64,000 nucleotides of DNA. Origin: Adenophora triphylla var. japonica. Its lineage: Eukaryota > Streptophyta > Magnoliopsida > Asterales > Campanulaceae. This document shows, in pieces, positions 54,919 to 64,000 of this stretch; position 1 is the stretch's first letter, and the number at the start of each line of letters is the position of its first letter. The notes beneath the pieces were generated by a model, which did no database searches, was not told the DNA's origin, and saw only the letters and a list, made by a program, of their open reading frames with translations. The stretch covers positions 1-64,000 of the forward strand of contig JAFEMH010007003.1 of assembly GCA_022495995.1 (NCBI GenBank), written 5' to 3'. Position numbers and translations under genes: made by a program.

Positions 54919-55976
54919 TTTTGAAGTTCTAACAATTTGGTTAGAAACGTAGAAGAAAGGCTTAACGTTCTAACGATTCGGTTAGAAACGGAGAAGCAAC
55001 GCTCGACGTTCTAACGATTCGGTTAGGAACGGAGAAGAAAGGCTTAACGTTCTAACGATTCGGTTAGAAACGGAGAAGCAACGCTCGACGTTCTAACGAT
55101 TCAGTTAGGAACGGAGAAGAAAGGCTTAACGTTCTAACGATTCGGTTAGAAACGGAGAAGCAACGCACGACGTTCTAACGATTCGATTAGAAACGGAGAA
55201 GCAACGCTCGATGTTCTAACGATTCGATTAGAAACGGAGAAGAAAGGCTTAACGTTCTAACGATTCGGTTAGAAACGGAGAAGCAACGCTCGACGTTCTA
55301 ACAATTCGGTTAGAAACAGAGAAGAAAGGCTTAACGTTCTAACGATTCGGTTAGAAACGGAGAAGCAACACTCGACGTTCTAACAATTCGATTAGGAACA
55401 GAGAAGAAAGGCTTAACGTTCTAACGATTCGCTGAGAAACGGAGAAGAAGCACTCAATGTTCTAACGATTCGGTTTGAAATGGGGAAGAAACACTCAACG
55501 TTCTAACGATTCGGTTAGAAACGGGAAAGAAACACTCAACTTTCTAACGATTTGGTTAGAAACGGGGAAGAAACACTAAACGTTTTAACGATTCGGTTAG
55601 AAATGGGGAAGAAACACTCAACGTTCTAACGATTCAGTTAGAAATGGAGAAGCAACGCTCGACGTTCTAACGATTTGGTTAGAAACGGAGAAGAAAGGCT
55701 TAACGTTCTAACGATTCGGTTAGAAACGGAGAAGCAACGCTCGACGTTCTAACGATTCGGTTAGAAAAGGAGAATAAATTCTTAACGTTCTAACGATTCG
55801 GTTAGAAACGTAGAAGCAACGCTCGACGTTCTAACGATTCAGTTAGAAACGGATAAAAAAGGCTTAACGTTCTAACGATTCGGTTAGAAACGGAGAAGCA
55901 ACGCTCGACGTTCAAACGATTCTGTTAGGAACGGAGAAGAAAGGCTTAACATTGGTTAGAAACGCAGAAACAACGC
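54919..55976. repeat. 41-bp satellite array with alternating variants
   Basis: About 25 copies of a 41-bp unit that starts GTTCTAACGATTCGGTTAG and then AAACGGAGAAG. Type A ends CAACGCTCGAC and type B ends AAAGGCTTAAC. Most of the array alternates A and B. A block of about five type C units (AAACACTCAAC) lies at about 55440-55625. Each unit contains an inverted repeat, TTCTAAC and GTTAGAA, with a 6-base loop. Confidence 0.97.
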
Positions 55977-58092
55977 TTATAAGTACCCAAATCCGGATCG
56001 CCAAAATCCGTTAGAAGTTAACTGGAATCCGTTAACTGGCCCGCTCCAGGTTAACCGGAACCCGTTAAGCTCCCCGTTCTCAAGCCAACGAGACGTCTCG
56101 GGACTGCCCCGTGCATCCCAACATTGAAACGTACTTAACACACATTGTCGCACATTAAAGTACAACTTTCCCTGAAAAATGCACTTTCCGGCACTTTTCG
56201 GGGGCGTTTCGGACATTTTCCGGACAGTTATTTTAAAAAAGGGACAAAATCGGGGGTAATGGCACGAAATCCCCTAACCTGGTGAGTCACAGGAACACGT
56301 GGCGTGCATGCCACAGCTCCCTCGTCAACATCAATCAAAAATCAGTGTGAAAAGACTAAAATATCCCTAGTATGCAGTCCAAGTCCGACCGGACTCTTTT
56401 GCAGACAATCCAGAATTGCCAGCAAGTCCCTCCAATTTCCAAAGTTTCACAAAACCCCCTGGTTTTCAACCTCAGTCCGTCCGGACTCTTTATGAAATTA
56501 CACCTATAAATACAGACCTCTGTCAAACCATTTTAACAACGAAAAATTTACTCCCTTTCCCTCTTAAGCCACGGCCCAAACTGATTCCAACCTTCCCCGA
56601 GCCCCATTTTGCCTCGATTTGCATGAAAACTCCGCGTTTCAACCAAACACGAACCAAAACACCTTGAAACACCATTCCAAACACCTTTTCATATCCCGTA
56701 TACGCCCACCGAGCCAAAGGAGCTGACCCTAGCCATAGGTAGCTCTCTCTCTCCCTAAAACTCTCATTCCGTCTCGGTTTACGCGCCAGTTGCTACAACT
56801 GTTTCGGACGACATTGTTGAAATGTAGACTTCATCGTCTAACGGGGTCCGATACGTTTTAGTCCTTGATTCTATTCTCTTCCCGTAAGAGAAGTAATCTC
56901 GGGTTAAAACGGCGTTCCGGCCCCGTTCCGTTACTTTTATGTCATTTACCAATTCCGGATCGTTTGATCCGTCGATCGTCATTTACTTTAATGTCATTTA
57001 CAATTCCAGATTGTTTGATCCGTCGAACGTCCTTTACTTTTACGCAACTTTACAATTTCGAACTGTTTGGCTTGTTGATCGTACTTTACAATTCCGGATT
57101 GTTTGATTTCGTCGATACCGCACTTTAAATACTGTCATTTACAAGTCCGAGCCGTTTGGATCGTGATAGTATTTACTTTTCAAAGTCCGAGTCGCAAAAC
57201 GATTCGTTGATCGCATATCATTTAATGCCTTTTTCCCGTAAAATCGCTAACAATGTAATGCCCGGTTCAAAACCGGAGTTCGACCTTCGAACTCTCTTTC
57301 AAAACGCGCGAAATGACGTTTGGCATCCAAACGCTCATCTTCAAACTTAAAAGTCGACTTTTGACATTCAAAATCATTTAATGCTTTTTTCCCGTAAAAT
57401 CGCTAACAATGGCACGCCCGGTTCAAAACCGGAGTTCGACCTTCGAACTCTCTTTCAAAACGCGCGAAATGACGTTTGGCATCCAAACACTCATCTTCAA
57501 ACTCAAATTCGACGTTTGACATTCAAACGCTCTTTTCTTAAAAGTCAACATTTGACACTTAAGTTAAACAGTTAAAATCAGCATTCGCGCCACTTTTCCT
57601 AAAACTTCCAAAACCGACGTTTGTCATTCAAACGCTCGCCTTTTCAAACAAGATCACATAATCAACGTTTGACAGTCAAACCAATATTAAGCTTGTCATT
57701 CAAGCCCCCATTTCAAAATGTAAACACACACACACACACGCACACGTTTTCGAGAAAGGTAGAAAGACTCGTCATACGAGGCGTTTCGGGTGATCTCAAA
57801 ATACACTTCCCGAAACGTAACGTGACCTCCGAACCTAACAATCTTTGGCACTAAAAAAGCTTTTTACTCATTTTTGCTACCAATAAAAATGACCCCATTT
57901 TCAAAGCTTTTTCCTAAGTTTTTGCTACCAATAAAAACGACACCATTTTCAACCAAAAGCCGTTTTTCAACGTTTGGGCTCAAAATACAAAAACCGCGTG
58001 GCGACTCATCTCCTTCCCAAAAGCGAGGTCTCAGACACCAACCCTCCACGAAAGACAACCGCTTTCGCTCGCGCGAAATCCGGGTAATTTCA
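55977..58092 (+). repeat. RE13 5' LTR (Tat type)
   Basis: 2.1 kb, from TATAAGTACCC (expected TGTAAG) to GGGTAATTTCA. TATAAATA is at 56505-56512. AGTCCG-AC-CGGACT (56382-56395) and AGTCCG-TC-CGGACT (56474-56487) lie upstream. The leader part holds ~60-bp repeats around TTTACAATTCCGGATTGTTT (56940-57200), a 156-bp tandem duplication (57219-57530) and several CGTTTG-N5-CAAACG palindromes. Confidence 0.85.
57219..57530. repeat. 156-bp tandem duplication in the RE13 LTR
   Basis: The unit begins CATTTAATGC and includes CCCGTAAAATCGCTAACAAT, CCGGTTCAAAACCGG and ACGTTTGGCATCCAAAC. The second copy starts at 57375. Within the unit CCGGTTCAAAACCGG is itself an inverted repeat. Confidence 0.9.
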
Positions 58093-58094
58093 GT

Positions 58095-58112
58095 TGGCGA
58101 CTCCGCTGGGGA
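58095..58112 (+). promoter_or_regulatory. RE13 primer binding site (tRNA-Arg type)
   Basis: TGGCGACTCCGCTGGGGA lies two bases after the LTR. Tat/Ogre elements are known to use tRNA-Arg, and this fits that site. Confidence 0.88.
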
Positions 58113-59403
58113 CTTGGATACTTTTTTCAAAACTACCGTTGTTTTCAAAAAAGCCTTCCGTGGGTCAAACATTCGTTTACCCTCCTCGTTTTCGTGTGCG
58201 TGTGTTACTTTAAACCTCGAATGGTTTTCTTTCCGGGTGTTACATTATCGTCGTTTTCAAAATCATAACATGTTCGTGCATTCCCGTCCATACTTGATTT
58301 TCATGCTATAATTTGAACTGCGCATAAAATTCTTTAAGACACATTCTGAAAAATCTCTGTTTTACTCAGAAAAAGAATTTTAGTGACCGCACACTACTCG
58401 CACTTGCTGCCTCGGTACACCGCACTTCACGTGCACTTGCTGCCTCGGTACACTGCTCACTACGACCCGTAACCCAGGATGACCGTTCAGTTGCAGCTCG
58501 GTTGGTCTGCCAGACACCTTTCGAGCGCGCACGGGGTGTCCCAAACAGCCCATCCTAGCCCGTGTAAACCATGCACTCTTTGTATCACACTTCGTCCAAG
58601 ACCCCGGTTGGTTTTTGGCTTAGTACGTGTCATAAAGCCTAAGTGTATGTTTTTTACGCCGGGTTCCGCCACGGGTCAAGCTCGAGAGATTGAGACCGAA
58701 GGTCGTTTCCGACCCGAAGTCTTGAGCTTTTCAGCCTTGACTTTGACGTGGATCTCTGCCAAAAAATATACCCGAAGGTTCAATGTGACACCCTGTCACT
58801 AAACCCTCACCGTATGCACCGTGCCAGCCACAACTTGGCCAACGCCAAAAGCTAAGGCCCCTTGCACAAGCGAGTCAGGAGAGGTCATGCCGAAATTTTG
58901 GCACGATCCCCACCTTAACTTAAGGACGTTGACTTCGACCGTGGTCCGTGCGTCACATACGTTGGAAGTTTGCGTGATCAGCTAGCCTTAAGTTCACTTT
59001 TTCCTTTATCGGTGGAACTCGCTTGCCTTATAGGACCCTCGCTCGGGATTGTCCGTCCCAAGAAGATGATCTACAAATGGAAACGAGGGGCTTATAAACG
59101 TAGTGGCGAGATCCACTAATTAGAGCCTTTAGGTTAGTTGCGAAAAAGAAGACACGCTCTTTTCCAACCGATTAGGACTCTGAGAAAATGCGTTTTAAGT
59201 AAACATTAATCGGTAACTGCACATTGTACAAGCCCGAAACCCTGAGCCAAATACCCTTTCCAAAGCCTAAACCCTGCCTTTCGTTCCCTGCAGCGAGCAG
59301 AAAGTGGTTTAGAATTCCGGGTTAGGGCCTCGCCAGAATCACAGTTACGGCATCGTCAGACAGTTTTTCGGTTCCCTCAGTTCCTTCAGCCAAAGTATCC
59401 GAC
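58113..59403 (+). other. RE13 5' untranslated leader
   Basis: No coding signal. Contents: a repeated CACTTGCTGCCTCGGTACAC (58398 and 58434) and the blocks at 59082-59104 and 59158-59205 that are conserved in the RE4 leader. Confidence 0.7.
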
Positions 59404-62400
59404 ATGTCTAGCTCACCGAGAAATCGTGACGGGGATGGACCCCCGCCACCGGTAACAGATATGACATTGGAAGAAGCCATCCGGGCTTGTGAGGTTCACA
59501 AGAGGCAGAAAGAAGATCAGCAGAATTTCGTGGTACAGCTTCTGAATGAGCGAGGTATAGCAGCTATCCCCCAGTCAGACGGTACTTTTGTCCTGGTCGA
59601 GGACGACGATTCCCCGAAGCCAGTTCCTCAAACCTTCAATCAGGTTCCTCCCCCACCAACTTACGGGATGCCTTCGAACCAAGGAAACAGCCAACCTAGG
59701 CTTCACGTTGCCACCTCTCAGGGCAACCCTGCCATATACATCCAATCTAGTACTACTCCCATCACTCAGTACCACCAGCGCACCGCTGGACCATCTTAAA
59801 CAGATGCCAATATCCTTCAATACCCTCCTGGGTTCATCCCATTGCCTATACACAAATCCCAAAACACTGAGAACAAACCCCGATACAGTCCAGAAAAGGC
59901 CCCCATATATCCACATATATCAAGCCTTCCACCTCCAATCACTACCGCTCACATGGTAGCACTCGGCGCCGATCCTCAAAGTCCACCACTGGACCCAACC
60001 TTAGCCTGGATGGTCGAATAGATGAAAGACCTGAAAGCCACCATGAGCAGCTCAAAGCAAGAAACGCTAAAATCTACAGATCCAGGAACGGTCACGCCTC
60101 TCCCTGCCAAGTTCAGAATGTAGGAGATGGACCGATTCGACGGAACCGAATGTCCTCAAATGCATGTCAACACCTACGTTCTCGGCATGAGAGTGAAAGG
60201 AGCAACCCTCCAGCAAATGGCCAATCACTTTCAGCATACGCTCAAGAGTTCAGCGTTACGATGGTTCCTAAGGGTCAAGCCTGCAGATCGCCACACCTGG
60301 GATCAGATCAGTAACATCTTCCTAGAACGGTACAGATCCAACTTAGAGTGGGAAACAAGTCGTGAGGACTTAATCACCACTGAGCAGAAAGCAGATGAAA
60401 GCGTCGGAGAATTCTAGAAGAGGTGGAGTTGGAAGCTCTCCGAGATCATGGAGCCGCTCTCCAAGGATGAACAGATGCGGATCTTCAAGTCCTGCTTAAG
60501 ACCTTCCATCAGAACTCTAATCAGTCATCACTTCTTCCCAGATCTCTGGGCCATAGTCAATGCCGACTCACAGTTCGAGAAGGATCTCAAGGAAAAATTG
60601 GCTACTGCACAGCCATACAGATACCGATCAGCAGTTGCATTCAATCCCGCACCGGCCCCCGGCAAAGGGAAAGATACTTCTGTCAACTACATCCATCAGG
60701 GACAGCAGTCGGGCAACAGAAACCCAGTCCCACAAAGCAACAACTCCACTCCGAAGCAGCCTGTCGTACACTTCGACAAGTTTGACATGCCGCTGAGTAA
60801 GATGCTGGAAGGGTTAATCAAGGAAGGCCTCCTTAAACCCGTTGCAAACTACAAACCCAAGAATCCCGTAGTCAATGCTGACAAGAGCAAGTACTGCGCC
60901 TTCCATCAGTATCATGGCCATACCACCGACAACTGCGTGGGGTTACGGTACGAGATTCAGAATTTGATAGAGGAAGGAAAGTTGGAGCGTCCCCATGGAC
61001 CCAATACAGTCGGAAACCCTTTTTCGAACAACAACAGTGTGAATTCCATTGAATGGGTGCCGAAGAAGATTGCCGCAGAACCAGTTTCTCCACCTCTTCC
61101 AGCCAGGTCCCCATCAAATGTCCACATCAGTTACGATGTTTGTGACTGCTTCGCATGCCTGGAGTACGAGTCCCAAGACATGGTCGGGAGTAATTCTCCA
61201 AGAAAGCAGAAGAAGAAGTCTTCTCAACAGAAACTGAGAGAAAGGTATGATGCTGGAGACACCAGTGTGGGTACACTCGAAGAGCCGTCCGGGAGGTTCG
61301 ATTACTACGTGCTCTACTGCAGCAATTCCTCCCTTCCTCCAAGTCAAGCAGCTCTAGAGCAAACAGGGGCGGGAAAGTCGAAAAGTCCTGCTGACACCAG
61401 AGTTCAGGCCTCAGGGCACCGGAATACCTCAAATCTTGACAATCTCACTGCCAGTCAGAAGCCTAACCCCCCGCGGGATCAGCCAAGGTTCAATTTGCCC
61501 AGCTTCAGGGCACGGGCCGACAAAGGAAAATCAAAGTCAGCTTGGCACTCGCACTCGATCAATGTGCTAACCAAGGGCGGCAACCGCCACAAACAGCCTC
61601 AACACAATCCCGAGGCACCACCAAAGGCTTTACCTCACAAGAGGAAGACAGGAAACGGATGGCTTGATGACTCTCCTTCTCCGGATATAGACCAGATCTA
61701 TGATTCCCGACTGTATGGCAGTATGCTAAATTTCTGTGACAAAGACCTGCCGAGGGACGCCTCAGGGCACAATGATGCCTTGTACATCACTCTCAAGCTC
61801 AACACCATATCACTCCCCGGAGTATTGGTAGACAACGGATCAGCCATTAACGTCCTCCCTCTCACCATGATGCGAGCCCTACGCATCAATGAAGGCCACA
61901 TGATTCCATCTGCTCGGACTATCAAGGCTTACGACATCACGTCTCGTCCCATCCTGGGGACGGTGACTCTGGAGCTCTGGTTCGAAACCCAAATGGTGCC
62001 AGCAAAATTCCACGTGATGGACATTCCGTCCGAATTCACAGCTCTGTTGGGACGCCCTTGGCTACATCACATGAAAGCCATAGCTTCCACTCTCCATCAG
62101 TGCGTCAAGTTCATTAACCGGAAGGGAGATCTTGAAGTCATCAGAGGGGACGGTTTCCTCATAGGGAACGAAGCCGAGACAACAGCCAAGCGTGCCCGCA
62201 GCCAGGCACCGGGGCTACCTCCTTCAAATTGACCAAAGGACTATCGGGGAAAATCTCATCAGAATCCCTCAGAGTCCAGAGATGCTAACTATGTCAAGGT
62301 CCTCGAGCAGGCAGACCCTGAAGCAGTCAGATACATCAAGTTCAACTACCATTTCCGACATTTGGAAGCAGATTGGAAAGAAACACTGAGCATCGCCATC

Positions 62401-62410
62401 ATGCGGGCAC
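59404..62410 (+). pseudogene. gag-pro: RE13 gag-protease and pol start, one frame with five stops
   Basis: Start ATG at 59404 (MSSSPRNRDGDG). One reading frame holds for 3 kb with no frameshift. Stops fall at 59797 (TAA), 60019, 60121 and 60415 (TAG) and 62230 (TGA). In order: a Pro-rich gag N-terminus (DGTFVLVEDDD), the Retrotrans_gag core (FDGTECPQMHVNTYVLGM, then SALRWFLRV), a zinc-knuckle-like CAFHQYHGHTTDNC (60895-60936), a low-complexity linker and a retropepsin with DNGSAINVLP (Asp codon 61831) and ALLGRPWLH. After 62230 it continues with NYVKVLEQADPEAVRYIKF until RE14 begins. Confidence 0.93.
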
Positions 62411-63769
62411 TGATGAGTGAGTTTTACACTCATCCATTGACTACTTTATGAACTTATTATTTGCTTAATCCTTGAGTTTTGGGTGTGCTAATAGTTGTTT
62501 TAGTGTTTTTTTTAGTTTCAGTGGTTCAAGAGCATTTTGTGAATTAATCAAGGATCAAAAAGGCGATGGTGTAATTTTGGGGATGAATCGAATGCTAAGT
62601 GAGATTAATCAACAGGCCAAGGACAGCAAAGCTAGCCGGCCTGGAGGAGTTCATGGGCCACGCAAGGAGTTGGGCCAATGCTGAAGGAGTTGGGCCAATG
62701 CAAGGGAAGGAACTGGCCACAACATTCTGTGCCTGTGGGCGGTCGCACAAGGAATTGTGGGCGGCCGCGCATGAGCATTTGTTTTGAAGCTAAATCTGAC
62801 TGTTGTTGTGGGCGACCGCTTAGGATTCACCTGGGCGACCGCCCATGTGGTGATGTACGGACGGATCCAGGCGGATTGGAACGGAAGTGAGTTAATTGAG
62901 GCCTCTTAATTGGTGACTGTTGGTGGTTTCTTTACAGAAATTAATTTCCAGCTGTGGGTTATATATTAAGGAGGACAATTTACTATTTTAGTTGTTATTG
63001 TTTTTTTTATGAACCTTTTCATTATCATTTTCCATAGCTTCTTCTTCTTCCAAATTTTCTTGGTGTTCTTGATTTCCATGGATAACTAAACTCTTTGTTC
63101 TTGGAATTGAAGGTAACAATTTATGTTTTGAGTTTTATTTTTCATCTTTATCATTGTATTACTTGGGATTATCAAGTTGCTTTTAATTGAATTTTAGAAT
63201 ATTTATCTTGATCACATATTTATTCTTGAATAATTTGGAATTTCAATTGTGAACCGCCAAATTCACAATTGAAATTAGACTTGACTTGTTAGTAACAATT
63301 CGTTGAATCCCCGCCAAAGGATTCATAAGAATTGTGGTTTTTCTTGTATTGTTCTTAAATTCTAAATGGGTTTCTAATTAATCTATGAATGGGCCAAGGG
63401 AATAGATTAATTGGGAACACTTGATTGCAAATCACCCGCCGAAGTGTCCCAATCATAATTTTGTAAGAACAAAACCCCAAGTATTCTTTGATTGATGAAC
63501 AGTGAAACTTGAGCATAATTGTGAAGCCAATTCCGGGAATTTTACCTCAATATTGAATCTTCATTTTATAACAATTCTAATTAATTTTGCTTAAGCTTTA
63601 TTTTGTTCGAAACCAACAAATTCTATCACTTTATAAAATCTTTTTCATAGCAATAATTTTATACACTTTAAATTCGTAGTCTCGGTGGTTCGACCCTACT
63701 TACCCTATCTACAAATCAATTGTAGGTAGTTTGAGTTGGAAATTTCTTTTGACGTTTCGACACTCGTCA
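62411..63769 (+). repeat. RE14 5' LTR
   Basis: 1359 bp, from TGATGAGTGAG to CACTCGTCA, with inverted terminal bases. A TATATATTAA box is at 62960-62969. Upstream are TGTGGGCGGTCGCACA (62734-62749), GCGGCCGC (62761-62768), GGGCGACCGC (62810-62819) and TGGGCGACCGCCCA (62832-62845). The downstream part resembles RE7. Confidence 0.88.
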
Positions 63770-63774
63770 AAATT

Positions 63775-63792
63775 TGGCGCCGTTGCCGGGGA
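63775..63792 (+). promoter_or_regulatory. RE14 primer binding site (tRNA-Asp)
   Basis: TGGCGCCGTTGCCGGGGA is the exact complement of the 3' end of plant tRNA-Asp, as I know it, and lies five bases after the LTR. Confidence 0.93.
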
Positions 63793-64000
63793 CTCGTTAA
63801 ATTTAAAGTTGATTTAATTATTTGCTATTGTGAATAGTCTTTTGTATATATATTTTTTGTTTTGTTTTAACTTGGTGTTGCAGATTTGAATGTTTGGTTG
63901 TAGGTCGCTACAACCAGATTTGTTACCAATTGATCACAACATTCATCGCATCAACAAGAGAAAGCACCCGGAACCAAGTGATACAGAAAGTGAGTCGGTT
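63793..64000 (+). other. RE14 leader, cut by the window edge
   Basis: AT-rich leader. An open stretch from about 63885 to the edge (GTCGCTACAACCAGATTTG and on) could be the beginning of gag, but it is too short to identify. Confidence 0.4.

Larger units (their letters stand above)
55977..62410 (+). mobile_element. RE13: Tat-type gypsy element, 5' half
   Basis: LTR, PBS, a 1.3 kb leader, gag and protease, and the first codons of pol are present in order. RE14 interrupts it at 62411. It shares gag, leader blocks and PBS type with RE4. RE4 lacks pol, so an intact relative of RE13 is a natural candidate for the helper. No extra ORF before gag is seen, so it is not a classical Ogre. Confidence 0.9.
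62411..64000 (+). mobile_element. RE14: gypsy element, 5' end only
   Basis: A complete 5' LTR and PBS are followed by 208 bases running to the window edge. It is inserted into the RE13 pol start. Its lineage cannot be fixed without the coding region. A tRNA-Asp PBS fits Athila-like and some other plant gypsy groups. Confidence 0.85.

Noticed and set aside
63775..63792. tRNA-like sequences at the PBS positions
   Set aside because: They are 12-18 base complements of tRNA 3' ends directly after LTRs, not tRNA genes. No cloverleaf or A/B boxes surround them.
1..64000. Endogenous pararetrovirus (Caulimoviridae) fragments
   Set aside because: All reverse transcriptase regions lie in copia order with integrase upstream. 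I saw no movement protein or coat protein motif.

Overview
The window is a nested stack of plant LTR retrotransposons with a few DNA transposons. I found no convincing host gene. Ty1/copia and Ty3/gypsy families, tRNA-iMet, tRNA-Asp and tRNA-Arg type primer binding sites, Stowaway-like MITEs (ends CTCCCTCCGTCCC, TA duplications) and a CACTA-like end point to an angiosperm, probably a eudicot with a large repeat-rich genome. The species cannot be read from this. Elements are numbered RE1-RE14 below.

1-14740: RE1, a decayed copia (+), is split by RE2, a copia on the minus strand (3972-12750). RE2 has ~1.7 kb LTRs, a tRNA-iMet PBS, a TAAGG target duplication and a MITE in its protease/pre-integrase region. 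14880-32521: RE3, a gypsy-like LTR plus gag (+), is split by RE4 (16791-29505, minus). RE4 is a 12.7 kb Tat-type element with near-identical 1.7 kb LTRs, a CCCAT duplication, a gag, no recognisable pol, and two 30-bp satellite arrays. A Tat-type LTR fragment (RE5) separates RE3 from RE6, an inverted relative of RE3. 32522-37013: a candidate DNA transposon, a second MITE, a gypsy LTR remnant (RE7) and a Tat 3'-UTR fragment with a 30-bp array (RE8).

37014-53502: RE9, a SIRE-like copia (+) with an env-like region, is split by RE10, an Athila-like gag-protease derivative (43091-50774, minus). RE10 itself carries a solo Tat-type LTR (RE11) with a perfect TGACC duplication. 53503-64000: a CACTA end, then a minus-strand Tat LTR with a 41-bp satellite (RE12). 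Facing it is a Tat element on the plus strand (RE13) whose gag-protease frame is broken only by stop codons. RE13 is cut at 62411 by RE14, whose 5' LTR and tRNA-Asp PBS run to the window edge.

The most unusual signal is in the LTRs. Nearly every LTR family here, copia and gypsy alike, has short near-palindromes just upstream of its presumed TATA box. The sequence differs between families but the arrangement is the same. Two unrelated families share an identical 14-mer. RE9 also scatters copies of its own palindrome through gag, pol, env-like and untranslated regions. A second signal is a conserved block beside three different satellite arrays in Tat-type 3' UTRs.
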